A DNA stretch of 64,000 nt from Ferrovibrio sp964218355 (GCF_964218355.1 NZ_CAXPMC010000021.1:1-64000), one strand, 5' to 3'; shown: positions 19,339-28,340, numbered from the stretch's first letter. The notes: generated from the letters alone by a model not told the origin. Translations and numbers: made by a program.

Positions 19339-20103
19339 ATGACAGCCCGCCGAGGCCTCGTGACCGCACCCGCCGCCAGCATCGATCCTGTTGAAATCGA
19401 ACGGTTTTCCGCCATGGCGGCGGAATGGTGGAACCCGCATGGCAAGTTCCGCCCATTGCACCGGTTCAATCCGGTGCGGCTGGGCTTCCTGCGCGACCGC
19501 ATCTGCGCCCATTTCGGCCGCGATCCGCAGGGCCCGCAGCCGCTCGACGGCCTGCGGCTGCTGGATATCGGCTGCGGCGGCGGGCTGATCTCGGAACCGA
19601 TGGCCCGTCTGGGCGCGGCCGTCACCGGCGCCGATGCCGGCGAGAAGAATATCGGGGTGGCCAGCCTGCATGCCGCCGAGAGCGGCGTCGCCATCGATTA
19701 CCGCTGCACCAGCGCCGAAGACCTCGCCGCCGCCGGGGAACAGTTCGACGTGGTCCTGACCCTGGAAGTGGTCGAGCATGTGGCCGACCTGGAAGGCTTT
19801 CTTGCCGCCTGCGGGCAGATGGTGAAGCCCGGCGGGCTGCTGATCGCGGCGACGCTGAACCGCACGCCGAAGGCCTTTGCGCTCGCCATCGTCGGCGCCG
19901 AATACATCCTCGGCTGGCTGCCGCGCGGGACGCATGACTGGAAGAAATTCGTCAAGCCGCATGAACTGGCGGCAGGCCTGCGCCATGCCGGCCTGGCCCT
20001 GCAGGATGTGCAGGGTGTGTCTTACGAGCCGCTCGCCGACCGCTGGCGGCTCAGCCGCGACACCGGCGTGAACTACATGATGGTGGCGGTGAAGCAGCCC
20101 TGA
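19339..20103 (+). CDS. ubiG: Ubiquinone biosynthesis O-methyltransferase
   Basis: A 254-residue SAM methyltransferase that catalyses both O-methylations in ubiquinone synthesis. The family N-terminus FSAMAAEWWNPHGKFRPLH precedes motif I LLDIGCGGGLISEPMARLG; TLEVVEHV is motif II and GYEYxLGWLPRGTH is represented by AEYILGWLPRGTHDW. ATG 19339 is used; GTG 19361 is a possible later start. It is transcribed away from lysC and ends seven bases from the convergent DUF1178 gene. Confidence 0.96.
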   Translation: MTARRGLVTAPAASIDPVEIERFSAMAAEWWNPHGKFRPLHRFNPVRLGFLRDRICAHFGRDPQGPQPLDGLRLLDIGCGGGLISEPMARLGAAVTGADAGEKNIGVASLHAAESGVAIDYRCTSAEDLAAAGEQFDVVLTLEVVEHVADLEGFLAACGQMVKPGGLLIAATLNRTPKAFALAIVGAEYILGWLPRGTHDWKKFVKPHELAAGLRHAGLALQDVQGVSYEPLADRWRLSRDTGVNYMMVAVKQP

Positions 20104-20109
20104 CGCCTG

Positions 20110-20529
20110 TCAGGCATCCCCGCGCGGGACCCAGGGGATCATCGCCACGTCGATGCCCTCCTCGGCCAGCTCCTCGGCCTCGTCCCTGCTGGCCTCGCCA
20201 TAGATGTTGCGCTGGTCGGTCTCGCCGTAATGGATCTTGCGGGCTTCCTCGGCGAACTGCTCGCCGACATAATCGGCATTCTTCTCGACATGGTCGCGCA
20301 GCTCGCGCAGGGCCTTCATCATCACGGCCTTCTGCTTGACCTCGTCGGCGGCCTGCTCGGATTTCGGGCGGCTGATCCGCGGCGCCATCGGCGCCTTGCT
20401 GATCTTTCGGGAGTTGCAGACCGGGCAGACGATCTTGCCGCCCGCCGCCTGCTCGTCATAGGCGGCGCTGTCATAGAACCAGCCCTCGAAGACATGGTCC
20501 TTGCGGCATTTGAGTTCGTACTTGATCAT
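20110..20529 (-). CDS. DUF1178 family protein
   Basis: A 139-residue protein beginning MIKYELKCRKDHVFEGWF with a CPVC knuckle near residue 35, so a single-pair zinc-binding N-terminus is likely. The remainder is acidic and helical and ends DVAMIPWVPRGDA. The family is found in alpha- and betaproteobacteria and has no established function. I started at the inner ATG (20529), where the conserved N-terminus begins. It is convergent with ubiG. Confidence 0.85.
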   Translation of the reverse strand: MIKYELKCRKDHVFEGWFYDSAAYDEQAAGGKIVCPVCNSRKISKAPMAPRISRPKSEQAADEVKQKAVMMKALRELRDHVEKNADYVGEQFAEEARKIHYGETDQRNIYGEASRDEAEELAEEGIDVAMIPWVPRGDA

Positions 20530-20639
20530 GGGCGCGTGGGGTGTGAGTCGCAAAAGCCTGAAATGTTACAGAACCATAGCCTATATATGGCGCTCCCGTG
20601 GCGCCGCAGCAAGAGGCGTGGAACCCGGGGGATGGCCAC

Positions 20640-21164
20640 ATGACGGGCGGGCCGGCACCGGGCCCTTCGCCCTGGATCGTCCGCTTCGCGCCGCTGGCCG
20701 CGCCGGGCGGCAGCGTGCTGGACCTTGCCTGCGGCGGCGGCCGGCATGGCCGGCTGTTCCTTGCCGCCGGGCATCCCGTCTGTTTCCTCGACCGCGACCT
20801 GGCCGGTATCGCCGACCTGCAGGGCGCGGCCGGCGCCGAGCTGCTGGCCGCCGATCTCGAGGGCGCACCATGGCCTCTGCCGGCAGCCCGCCGCTTCGAT
20901 GCCATCGTCGTCGCCAATTACCTGTGGCGGCCGCTGTTCCCCGACCTGATCGCGGCGCTGGCCGCAAACGGCCTGCTGCTCTACGAGACCTTCATGCGCG
21001 GCAACGAGCGGATCGGCCGGCCGACCAACCCGGATTATCTGCTGGCGCCCGGCGAGCTGTTCGAGCGGCTGAAGGATTCCTGCGACATCCTCGCCTTCGA
21101 GCAGGGCTGGCAGGATGCCCCGGGCCCGGCAATGCGCCAGCGCATCTGCGCCCGCAAACGCTAG
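20640..21164 (+). CDS. Class I SAM-dependent methyltransferase
   Basis: A 174-residue small methyltransferase. The SAM site VLDLACGGGRHGRLF follows the short N-terminus SPWIVRFAPL; FDAIVVANYLWRPLF is motif II-like and LLLYETFMRGNERIGRPTNPDYLL is a segment seen in tellurite-resistance/TehB-like and related methyltransferases. The substrate is unknown. The start ATG 20640 has a GGGGGAT site. It is followed by the GNAT gene after 10 bases and then by a phosphatase, a likely operon. Confidence 0.8.
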   Translation: MTGGPAPGPSPWIVRFAPLAAPGGSVLDLACGGGRHGRLFLAAGHPVCFLDRDLAGIADLQGAAGAELLAADLEGAPWPLPAARRFDAIVVANYLWRPLFPDLIAALAANGLLLYETFMRGNERIGRPTNPDYLLAPGELFERLKDSCDILAFEQGWQDAPGPAMRQRICARKR

Positions 21165-21174
21165 GACGGCCGGC

Positions 21175-21768
21175 ATGGACCGCATCGAAACAAGCCGCAT
21201 CGAAACCGACCGCATGGTGCTGCGCCGCTTCGTGGCCGCCGACTGGGCGGCACTGGCGCGCTTCTACACCGACGACACGGTGATGCGCCACATGCTGGCC
21301 GGGCGCGGCCTGCCGCCGGCCGAGGCCCGCGAACGGGCAAAAAGCAACATCCATAATTTCAACGACCACTGGGCGCGACGCGGCCATGGCGTCTGGGCGG
21401 TGGAGGACCGCGGCACCGGCCGGCTGCTGGGGCAATGCGGCCTGCGCTGGATTCCGGAAGCCGAGGCGACGGAATTGCTGTATCTTTTCACCAAGACGGT
21501 ATGGGGACGCGGCCTGGCGACGGAGGCCGGCCGCGCAGTGATCGTTTACGCTTTTGCGCAGACGGCACTCGACCGCCTGATCGCCGTCACCGATCCGCAG
21601 AACACGGCTTCCCAGCGCGTGCTGGGCAAGCTCGGCTTCGCTGCCACCGGCCCGCGCATGTTATGGGACCGCACCGTCAGCGGTTTCGAACTGCATCGCG
21701 CGCAATGGCTGACCGGCACCGGCGCTGCAGCCGGGCCGCATCTGGAAATGAGCGACCAACAGGTCTAG
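21175..21768 (+). CDS. GNAT family N-acetyltransferase (RimJ/RimL type)
   Basis: A 197-residue acetyltransferase. IETDRMVLRRFVAADWAAL is the typical start of the RimJ/RimL-like group, and LYLFTKTVWGRGLATEAGRAV holds the acetyl-CoA pyrophosphate-binding Q/RxxGxG/A loop (GRGLATEA). ITDPQNTASQRVLGKLGF is represented by VTDPQNTASQRVLGKLGF. The acceptor is unknown; such proteins modify protein N-termini or small amines. ATG 21175 has an AGGA site. Longer starts run into the upstream gene. Confidence 0.88.
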   Translation: MDRIETSRIETDRMVLRRFVAADWAALARFYTDDTVMRHMLAGRGLPPAEARERAKSNIHNFNDHWARRGHGVWAVEDRGTGRLLGQCGLRWIPEAEATELLYLFTKTVWGRGLATEAGRAVIVYAFAQTALDRLIAVTDPQNTASQRVLGKLGFAATGPRMLWDRTVSGFELHRAQWLTGTGAAAGPHLEMSDQQV

Positions 21769-21809
21769 CATCCGGGCACGCCCCTTCTGCAACAGCAGCG
21801 CAGGCAGCC

Positions 21810-22649
21810 ATGATCAGCATCGAACAGCGACTGCACCATGCCGAACAGGTGATCCGCGAGGCCGGCAAGCTGGCACGCGGCTTCTACGACAACCGCGGCG
21901 ACCTGACCGTCAAGCTGAAAGGCGTGCAGGATTTCGTCAGCCAGGCCGATGCCGAGACCGAAGACCTGATCGCCTCGCGCCTGCTGGCCGCCTTCCCCCA
22001 TGACGGCATCCTCGGCGAGGAGCGCGGCCGCCGCGGCGGCGACACCGATGCCCTGTGGGTGATCGACCCGATCGACGGCACCGCCAATTTCGTGCGCGGC
22101 CTGCCCTTCTGGTGCATCGCCATCGCGCTGGTGGTCGGCGACACGCTGGAACTCGGCCTTGTCTATGAACCGGTAGCCGACAGGCTGTATGCCGCCCGGC
22201 GTGGCCATGGCGCCTTCTGCAACGGCCGGCCCATCGCGATCAGCCGCACCGACCGCATGGACAATGCCTGTCTCGGCGTTGGCATGGGGCATGACGAGGC
22301 ACCGGGACCGCATACCGCCACGCTGGAAGTGCTGCTGAACCACCATTGCCAGTATCGCCGGCTGGGCAGCGGCCTGCTGCTGATGGCCCTGGCCGCCGAA
22401 GGCGCGCTGGACGGCTTCTGGGAAGCCCGCATGAAGCCCTGGGATGCCCTGGCCGGCCTGCTGCTGGTGCGCGAGGCCGGCGGCATCACCAACGACTATG
22501 AGGGCCTGGGCGATTTCGTCCGCGCCGAACCGGTGCTGGCGCTGGCGCCGGGCCTGTGGGGGCCCTTCGCGGCGGCCACCGGCATCGCCCTGCCGGTCTT
22601 CGACCCGCTGGCCTATTCGGCGGCGCGGGCGGCCGGCGGCAGGGTGTAG
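21810..22649 (+). CDS. Inositol monophosphatase family phosphatase
   Basis: A 279-residue Mg-dependent phosphatase. The metal-binding GEERG...WVIDPIDGTANFVRGLPFWC motif (WxxDPIDGTxNF) and the C-terminal WDALAGLLLVREAGG motif are both present. Members include inositol-1-phosphatase/SuhB and the HisN-type histidinol phosphatase; sequence alone does not decide. The start ATGATCAGC at 21810 gives MISIEQRLHHAEQ. Its last 37 bases overlap the convergent Nit gene. Confidence 0.88.
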   Translation: MISIEQRLHHAEQVIREAGKLARGFYDNRGDLTVKLKGVQDFVSQADAETEDLIASRLLAAFPHDGILGEERGRRGGDTDALWVIDPIDGTANFVRGLPFWCIAIALVVGDTLELGLVYEPVADRLYAARRGHGAFCNGRPIAISRTDRMDNACLGVGMGHDEAPGPHTATLEVLLNHHCQYRRLGSGLLLMALAAEGALDGFWEARMKPWDALAGLLLVREAGGITNDYEGLGDFVRAEPVLALAPGLWGPFAAATGIALPVFDPLAYSAARAAGGRV

Positions 22650-23461
22650 GCGGGATTGCTGTTCCAGGCCGGGATCTGCACCCGCGCCTTTGCCACCTCG
22701 TCGAGATCGATCTCGGCGGTCACAAAGCCGACGCCGTCGCCGGCATCGGCCAGCACCCGGCCCCAGGGATCCACCACCAGCGAATGGCCGTAGGTCTGCC
22801 GGTTGCCCGGATGGTCGCCCCACATGGCCGGCGCGATCACGAAGGCGCCGGTCTCGATGGCGCGCGCGCGCAGCAGCACATGCCAGTGCGCCTTGCCGGT
22901 GGTGCGGGTGAAGGCGGCCGGGATCGAGATGATCTCGGCGCCCGCCTGCGCCAGCCCGCGATAGAGGCCGGGAAAGCGCAGGTCGTAGCAGACCGACATG
23001 CCGAGGCTGGCAAAGGGCAGCGGTGCCAGCACGCCTTCGGCACCCGGCGCGATCGAGTTGGACTCGCGGTAGGTCTCGCCCGATGGCAGGTCGACATCGA
23101 AGAGATGGATCTTGTCGTAGCGGGCGGCGATGCCGCCATCGGGCGCCAGCAGATACGAGCGGTTGAAGTTGCGGTTGGCACCCTCGGGCCTGATCGCCAG
23201 CGAGCCGACCAGCAGCCAGACCTCCAGTTCCTTCGCCAGGCTGCGGAAGGCCGCCAGCGCCGGATGGCTTTCCTCGGGCCGGCCGGCGGCGACATTGGCC
23301 GCCGCATTCAGGCCCATGAAGCCGGAATTCTCCGGCGTGGCGATGAAGGCGGCGCCTTCCGCCTTCGCCTTGCGGACCAGCGCCGAAATCTGCGCGATGT
23401 TCACCGCCATGTCGTCCCAGACATTGGGCTGCACGAGGGCGATCCTGACGCGGCGGCTCAT
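22613..23461 (-). CDS. Carbon-nitrogen hydrolase, Nit1/Nit2-type amidase
   Basis: A 282-residue nitrilase-superfamily amidase. The Glu-Lys-Cys triad is Glu44 (TPEN), Lys117 (YDKIHLFDVDLP) and Cys158 (VCYDLRFPGLYR). The HLFDVDLP signature and length fit the Nit1 (deaminated glutathione amidase) or Nit2 (omega-amidase) group. Its placement directly upstream of glutaredoxin grxC, 14 bases away in the same operon, is common in alphaproteobacteria and supports a glutathione-repair role. comF lies behind them in the same direction. Confidence 0.9.
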   Translation of the reverse strand: MSRRVRIALVQPNVWDDMAVNIAQISALVRKAKAEGAAFIATPENSGFMGLNAAANVAAGRPEESHPALAAFRSLAKELEVWLLVGSLAIRPEGANRNFNRSYLLAPDGGIAARYDKIHLFDVDLPSGETYRESNSIAPGAEGVLAPLPFASLGMSVCYDLRFPGLYRGLAQAGAEIISIPAAFTRTTGKAHWHVLLRARAIETGAFVIAPAMWGDHPGNRQTYGHSLVVDPWGRVLADAGDGVGFVTAEIDLDEVAKARVQIPAWNSNPAYTLPPAARAAE

Positions 23462-23475
23462 GTCGCGGCCGTTCT

Positions 23476-23745
23476 TCAGGCGGCGGTCAGCATCGGATCG
23501 AGCTTGCCGGCCCGGTCCAGTGCATAAAGGTCGTCGCAGCCGCCGACATGGGTGCCGTTGATCCAGATCTGCGGCACGGTGCGCTGGCCGCCGGCTTTCT
23601 GCGTCATCGCCTCGCGCTCGGCGGCGTCATAGGTCACGTCCACTTCGGTGAAGCTCTGGCCCTTCTTTTCCAGCAGCGCCTTGGCGCGCGCGCAATAGGG
23701 GCACATGAAGGTGGTGTAGATCAGGATCTCGTTGGTCTTGGCCAT
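23476..23745 (-). CDS. grxC: Glutaredoxin 3
   Basis: An 89-residue glutathione-dependent dithiol oxidoreductase. The active site CPYC is at Cys15-Cys18, TVPQIWINGTHVGGCDDL carries the glutathione-binding TVP and GG-CDD motifs. It reduces protein and small-molecule disulfides using GSH. I used ATG 23745 with its AGAGG site; a longer frame upstream is less likely. It sits in the comF-grxC-nit order typical of alphaproteobacteria. Confidence 0.95.
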   Translation of the reverse strand: MAKTNEILIYTTFMCPYCARAKALLEKKGQSFTEVDVTYDAAEREAMTQKAGGQRTVPQIWINGTHVGGCDDLYALDRAGKLDPMLTAA

Positions 23746-23787
23746 TTCTGCCTCTGGGGTTGCTCCGCCCCGCATCTCGCAGGGGTA

Positions 23788-24582
23788 TTATATGGTGCCC
23801 TGCTCAGGCCGAACAACCCGGGCCAGGGTGAGTACGTCGACTCCGGCCGCCCCGGCCCGCAGCAGCACCCGGCAGCAGGCATTGGCTGTGGCGCCCGAGG
23901 TCAGCACGTCGTCCACCAGCAGCACCCGCCGGCCCTGCAGGGCCGGCCGCAGGGCCGGCGCCACGGCAATGGCACCCGACAGGATGCGCCGCCGCTCCGC
24001 CCGTCCCAGCCGCCCGAGGCTGGGTGTCGCCCGCCGGCGTTCCAGCAGGGCCGGCAGGGCCTGTCTGCCTGCCAGCCGGCCGAGCGCGGCAGCCAGCAGG
24101 GCGGCCTGGTTGTAGCGCCGCCGCCACAGCCGCCCGGGATGCAGCGGCACCGGCACGATCAGGTCGCATTCCGCCAGCAGGCCGGCGCCGGCCCGCGCCA
24201 TCAGCCGGGCCAGGCCCGGTACCAGGTCGGTGCGGTCGCCGCGCTTGAAGCGCAGCACCAGGTCGCGGCCGCCGCCGCCATAGACGAAAGCCGAACGGGC
24301 ACGGGCATAGGGTGGCGGTTCACGCAGGCAGGCGCCGCAGACCAGGCCTGCCGGTACCGGTATGCCATAGGGCGTGCCGCAGGCCGGACAGCAGGGTTCG
24401 GCGATGAACTGCAGCTTCGGCCAGCAGGCGGCACAGAGCCGGCCCGGCTCGTCGACTTCCGCCTGGCACAGCATGCATTGCGGTGGCAGCAGAAGATCGG
24501 CCGCATTGCGGCCGGCCAGCTTCAGCAGGCGGCGCAGCGGATCCGGCAGCCGCGGGACAGCGGGAACCGACATGACGGACAT
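23788..24582 (-). CDS. ComF family phosphoribosyltransferase-like protein
   Basis: A 264-residue protein with an N-terminal double zinc ribbon (CMLC, CAAC, CCPACG, CGAC, residues about 33-90) and a C-terminal type I phosphoribosyltransferase fold whose PRPP loop reads VLLVDDVLTSGATANAC. ComF is needed for DNA uptake in competent bacteria; in alphaproteobacteria the natural role is undefined. VPVPLHPGRLWRRRYNQAALLA is the ComF signature. Start is ambiguous among GTG 24585 and ATG 24582/24573. It heads the comF-grxC-nit operon. Confidence 0.88.
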   Translation of the reverse strand: MSVMSVPAVPRLPDPLRRLLKLAGRNAADLLLPPQCMLCQAEVDEPGRLCAACWPKLQFIAEPCCPACGTPYGIPVPAGLVCGACLREPPPYARARSAFVYGGGGRDLVLRFKRGDRTDLVPGLARLMARAGAGLLAECDLIVPVPLHPGRLWRRRYNQAALLAAALGRLAGRQALPALLERRRATPSLGRLGRAERRRILSGAIAVAPALRPALQGRRVLLVDDVLTSGATANACCRVLLRAGAAGVDVLTLARVVRPEQGTI

Positions 24583-24681
24583 CACCGGGCTGGAGTTGCG
24601 GGATTGACGTTGCGACAGACATGACGGCCGGCGGGGCCACGGCTATGGTGGCAGAAAACACCGCCCGGAGGAAACGGAACC

Positions 24682-26463
24682 ATGAGCGGCAAAGTTGTTC
24701 GGATCGGCGGCGCCTCCGCCTTCTGGGGCGATTCCATGACGGCGGCGCCGCAGCTGCTGGCCTCGGGTGCGGTCGATTACCTGATCTTCGACTATCTGGC
24801 CGAGATCACCATGTCGATCATGGCGCGCATGCGCGCCAAGGACCCGGCGCAGGGTTACGCCACCGATTTCGTCGCCGTCACCCTGAAACGCCTGCTGCCC
24901 GAGATCGCCCGGCGCCGGGTGAAGATCGTCGCCAATGCCGGCGGCGTGAACCCGGCCGCCTGCGCCGCCGCCATCCGCGCACTGGTCGCCGAGGCCGGGC
25001 TCGGGCTGAAAGTCGGCGTGGTGCTGGGCGACGACCTGGTGCCGCAGATCGACCGGCTGAAGGACAGGCTGCAGCCGATGGAACCGGGGGCCGCGCCGCC
25101 GGACCGCTTCATGTCCGCCAACGCCTATCTCGGCGCCGCGCCGATTGCCGCCGCGCTGCAGGCCGGGGCCGATATCGTGGTCACCGGCCGCTGCGTCGAC
25201 AGCGCGCTGTGCCTCGGGCCGCTGCTGCATGAATTCGGCTGGGACCTGCGCGATTTCGACCGGCTGGCCACCGGCAGCCTCGCCGGCCACATCATCGAAT
25301 GCGGCGCCCAGGCATCAGGCGGCCTGTTCACCGACTGGCAGGATGTGCCGGACTGGGACAACATTGGCTATCCGATTGCCGAGGTGGCCGAAGACGGCAG
25401 CTTCACGGTGACCAAGCCGGCGGGGACCGGCGGGCTGGTATCGGTCGGCACGGTCTCTGAACAGCTGGTCTACGAGATCGGCGATCCCGCCTGCTACCGC
25501 CTGCCGGACGTGACCTGCGATTTCAGCGCCGTGCGCATCGAACAGACCGGCGAAAACCGCGTGCGCGTCTCCGGCGCCAAAGGCCGCCCGCCGGGCGACC
25601 GCTACAAGGTGTCGGCCACGTATCTCGACGGCTATCGCGCCGTGGCACATCTGACCATCGGCGGCATCGACGCGCGGGCCAAGGCCGAGCGCACGGCAGC
25701 GGCTATCCTCAAGCGCACGCGGCAGATTTTCGCCCGGCTCAATCTCGGCGATTACCGTGCCAGTTCGGTGGAGGTGCTGGGCGCCGAGGCGATGTATGGC
25801 CCGCATGCCACGCAGGCGGCGCTGGCCGTGCGTGAAGTGGTGCTGAAACTGTCGGTCAGCCATGCCGAGAAAGCGGCACTGGACATCTTCGCCCGCGAGA
25901 TCGCGCCGGCCGGCACCTCCTTCTCGGCCGGCACCACCGGCTTTTTCGGCGGCCGCCCGGCACCGCAGCCCGTCGTGCGGCTGTTTTCCTGCTTCATTGC
26001 CAAGGATGCGCTGCCCGTCAGCCTTGATACCGACGGCACGGCACGGCCGCTGTCCCTGCCGGTGATCGCCGGGGACGATGCCGGCGCACCGGCCGCGCAG
26101 CCCGACAGGGCGGCGCTGCCGGCCGGCCCGACGAAAACCGTGCCTCTGGTGCGGCTGGCCTGGGCACGATCGGGTGACAAGGGTGACGACAGCAATATCG
26201 GCGTGATCGCCCGCCGGGCAGACTACCTGCCGGCGATCCGCGCGGCCCTGACGGCAGACGCCGTGCAGGCCTGGTTCGCCCATCTGGCCGAGGGGCCGGT
26301 CGAGCGCTTCGAATGGCCGGGCATCCACGGCTTCAACTTCCTGCTGCACCGGGCTCTGGGCGGCGGCGGCATCGCATCTCTGCGCAACGATCCGCAGGGC
26401 AAGGCCTATGCCCAGATGCTGCTGGATTTCCCGGTGCCGGTGCCGGCCGCCTGGCCACTCTGA
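24682..26463 (+). CDS. AtuA-like DUF1446 protein
   Basis: A 593-residue cytoplasmic protein with an N-terminal DUF1446 region (RIGGASAFWGDSM, VANAGGVNPAACAAAI, VTGRCVDSALCLGPLLHEFGW, VSVGTVSEQLVYEIGDP) of about 440 residues, and a C-terminal AtuA-like domain (LVRLAWARSGDKGDDSNIGVIAR) of about 100. AtuA belongs to the acyclic terpene utilisation cluster and is required for citronellol/geraniol growth, but its reaction is unknown. No other atu gene (acyl-CoA carboxylase, dehydrogenases) lies nearby. Shine-Dalgarno GGAGGAAACGG precedes the ATG. ada follows 70 bases later. Confidence 0.88.
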   Translation: MSGKVVRIGGASAFWGDSMTAAPQLLASGAVDYLIFDYLAEITMSIMARMRAKDPAQGYATDFVAVTLKRLLPEIARRRVKIVANAGGVNPAACAAAIRALVAEAGLGLKVGVVLGDDLVPQIDRLKDRLQPMEPGAAPPDRFMSANAYLGAAPIAAALQAGADIVVTGRCVDSALCLGPLLHEFGWDLRDFDRLATGSLAGHIIECGAQASGGLFTDWQDVPDWDNIGYPIAEVAEDGSFTVTKPAGTGGLVSVGTVSEQLVYEIGDPACYRLPDVTCDFSAVRIEQTGENRVRVSGAKGRPPGDRYKVSATYLDGYRAVAHLTIGGIDARAKAERTAAAILKRTRQIFARLNLGDYRASSVEVLGAEAMYGPHATQAALAVREVVLKLSVSHAEKAALDIFAREIAPAGTSFSAGTTGFFGGRPAPQPVVRLFSCFIAKDALPVSLDTDGTARPLSLPVIAGDDAGAPAAQPDRAALPAGPTKTVPLVRLAWARSGDKGDDSNIGVIARRADYLPAIRAALTADAVQAWFAHLAEGPVERFEWPGIHGFNFLLHRALGGGGIASLRNDPQGKAYAQMLLDFPVPVPAAWPL

Positions 26464-26533
26464 AAGACCGGGGGGCGAATGGCTGCGCAAAAGCCGGATG
26501 GCGGGGTCCGGCCGACCGGCGTAGTGTGAGGCC

Positions 26534-27655
26534 ATGACTAGGACCCGCACCGCACCCCCCCGCATTCCGGACGGCCGCGCGCCGACCGACGCCGAATTTG
26601 CCGCCATCCGCGGCAATGACGCGGCGGCCGATGGCCGTTTCCTTTATGCCGTGACCACGACAAAGGTGTTCTGCCGCCCGTCCTGCGTCAGCCGGGTGCC
26701 GAAGCGCGAGAATGTCCGCCTGTTCGCTGCGGCCGAGGCGGCCGAGGCGGCCGGTTTCCGGCCCTGCAAGCGCTGCCGCCCCCAGACTTATGTTGCAGGC
26801 GGGGTGCCGGCCCCGGATGCGCGGCTGGAACGCGCCCGCAGCCTGATCGACCGGCGCCTGGCCGATGGCGACAGCACGCCGACGCTGGCCGAACTCGCCC
26901 GCACCGCCCATATGGGAGCCAGTCACCTGCAGCGGCGCTTCGCCGCCGCCTACGGTCTCAGCCCGCGCGCCTATGCCGAGGCAAAGCGGGTGAAAACCCT
27001 GAAACAGGAACTGCGCCGGGGCAGCGGCGTGAGCGATGCCATTTACGGGGCCGGCTTCGGCGCGGCCAGCCGGGTCTACGAGAAGGCCGGGCGCTGGCTC
27101 GGCATGACCCCGGCCGATTACCGGCGTGGCGGCGAGGGCCTGACCCTGACCGTGGCGATCCGGCGCAGCCCGATGGGCCTGACCCTGGTGGCGGAAAGCC
27201 CGCGCGGCATTGCCGCCCTGCTGTTCGGCGACCGCGAGAAACCGCTGCTGGACGAGCTGCGCGGCGAATTCCCCGCCGCCGCGATCGACCGCGACGATAC
27301 TGCCGGCGATGCCGCCTTCACTGCTCTGGATGCGGCGCTGCAGGGTCGACCGCTGCCGCGCGGCCTGCGGCTGGACCTGCGCGGCACGCCGTTCCAGATC
27401 CGGGTCTGGACCGCCCTGCAGACGATTCCGCCGGGCGAAACCCGCACCTACCAGGACATCGCCCGCAGCCTCGGCATGCCGACCGCCGCCCGCGCCGTCG
27501 GCAGTGCCTGTGGCAGCAACATCCTCGGCGTGCTGGTGCCCTGCCACCGGGCGCTGCGCAGCGATGGCGGGCTCGGCGGCTATCGCTGGGGCCTGGCGCG
27601 CAAGGAGAAGCTGCTCGATGGCGAGGCGGCGGTCACCGAAAACGCGGCGGAATAG
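26534..27655 (+). CDS. ada: Ada: adaptive response regulator and O6-methylguanine-DNA methyltransferase
   Basis: A 373-residue protein with all three Ada parts. The N-terminal zinc domain has Cys47, Cys51, Cys78 and Cys81 (FCRPSC, CKRC), where one cysteine accepts methyl from phosphotriesters. An AraC-type HTH follows (about 100-200) with GFGAASRVYEKAGRWLGMTPADYR, then the O6-alkylguanine transferase domain with the suicide cysteine 337 in PCHR. It senses and repairs methylation damage and activates its own regulon. No alkB or other partner lies next to it. Confidence 0.95.
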   Translation: MTRTRTAPPRIPDGRAPTDAEFAAIRGNDAAADGRFLYAVTTTKVFCRPSCVSRVPKRENVRLFAAAEAAEAAGFRPCKRCRPQTYVAGGVPAPDARLERARSLIDRRLADGDSTPTLAELARTAHMGASHLQRRFAAAYGLSPRAYAEAKRVKTLKQELRRGSGVSDAIYGAGFGAASRVYEKAGRWLGMTPADYRRGGEGLTLTVAIRRSPMGLTLVAESPRGIAALLFGDREKPLLDELRGEFPAAAIDRDDTAGDAAFTALDAALQGRPLPRGLRLDLRGTPFQIRVWTALQTIPPGETRTYQDIARSLGMPTAARAVGSACGSNILGVLVPCHRALRSDGGLGGYRWGLARKEKLLDGEAAVTENAAE

Positions 27656-27710
27656 GCCCGCTATTGCCCCCATCGCGCCCCATTCCAGTCATATTACTTT
27701 CCCAGTATTC

Positions 27711-27722
27711 TGATCCAAATCA
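27711..27722. promoter_or_regulatory. FNR-like half-palindrome TGATCCAAATCA upstream of dps
   Basis: TGAT-CCAA-ATCA is a perfect 4-bp inverted repeat matching the core of the FNR/CRP family consensus (TTGAT-N4-ATCAA) except for the outermost bases, C and C instead of T and A. It lies about 140 bases before the dps ATG. Binding is inferred from sequence only. Confidence 0.4.
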
Positions 27723-27810
27723 CGGCAACGCCCTGCTGCAGGTGCATTGTCTGACTGCGGGCCCGCGAATGCCGCGGCCCCGGAGATGCATTGCGCCGCC
27801 TTGCAGTTTC

Positions 27811-27826
27811 TTTGAAGCGTTCTAAA
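27811..27826 (+). promoter_or_regulatory. Iron-control-element-like site before dps
   Basis: TTTGAAGCGTTCTAAA matches the Irr iron control element consensus TTTAGAA-N3-TTCTAAA except for one missing base in the left arm. It overlaps a weak sigma70-type promoter (TTGCAG at 27801 and TAAATT at 27823, spacer 16). Irr is known in alphaproteobacteria to control ferritin-like storage genes. The match is a reading by eye and could be chance in an AT-rich stretch. Confidence 0.35.
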
Positions 27827-27860
27827 TTAATAAACAGGATCAATGAAAGGAGTAGCCCCC

Positions 27861-28340
27861 ATGGCTGTCGCCATCGATATCGGCATCGCCGACAAGGACC
27901 GCAAGAAGATTGCCGAGGGTCTGTCGCGCCTGCTGGCCGATACCTACACCCTCTACCTGAAGACCCATAACTACCACTGGAATGTCGAAGGCCCGATGTT
28001 CCAGACCCTGCACACCATGTTCGAGACCCAGTATACCGAACTGGCGCTGGCCGTGGACCTGATCGCCGAGCGCATCCGCGCGCTGGGCCATTATGCGCCC
28101 GGCTCCTATGTCCAGTATGCCAAGCTGTCCTCGATCAGCGAGGAGACCGGCGTTCCCTCGGCACAGGACATGATCCGCAATCTGGTGAAGGGCAACGAAG
28201 CCGTCACCAAGACGGCCCGCGAAATCTTCCCGCTGACCGACAAGTCGAGCGATGAACCGACCGCGGACCTGCTGACCCAGCGCATGCAGATCCACGAGAA
28301 GACCGCATGGATGCTGCGCAGCCTGCTCGAGAAGAAGTGA
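27861..28340 (+). CDS. dps: Dps family DNA-binding ferritin-like protein
   Basis: A 159-residue ferritin-fold protein. The Dps signature THNYHWNVEGPMFQTLHTMFETQY (residues about 35-58) holds the intersubunit ferroxidase ligands (His36, His39 and acidic residues). Dps 12-mers oxidise Fe(II) with peroxide and protect DNA. The start is ATG 27861; the upstream ATG at 27843 is itself part of the AAAGGAG ribosome site, so it is not the start. It stands alone, with candidate FNR- and Irr-type sites before it and a T-rich terminator after it. Confidence 0.92.
   Translation: MAVAIDIGIADKDRKKIAEGLSRLLADTYTLYLKTHNYHWNVEGPMFQTLHTMFETQYTELALAVDLIAERIRALGHYAPGSYVQYAKLSSISEETGVPSAQDMIRNLVKGNEAVTKTAREIFPLTDKSSDEPTADLLTQRMQIHEKTAWMLRSLLEKK

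Noticed and set aside
17971..19986. A 671-codon frame extending lysC into ubiG
   Set aside because: The extension is antisense to ubiG, and MARLVMKFGG at 19191 is the conserved aspartate kinase start.
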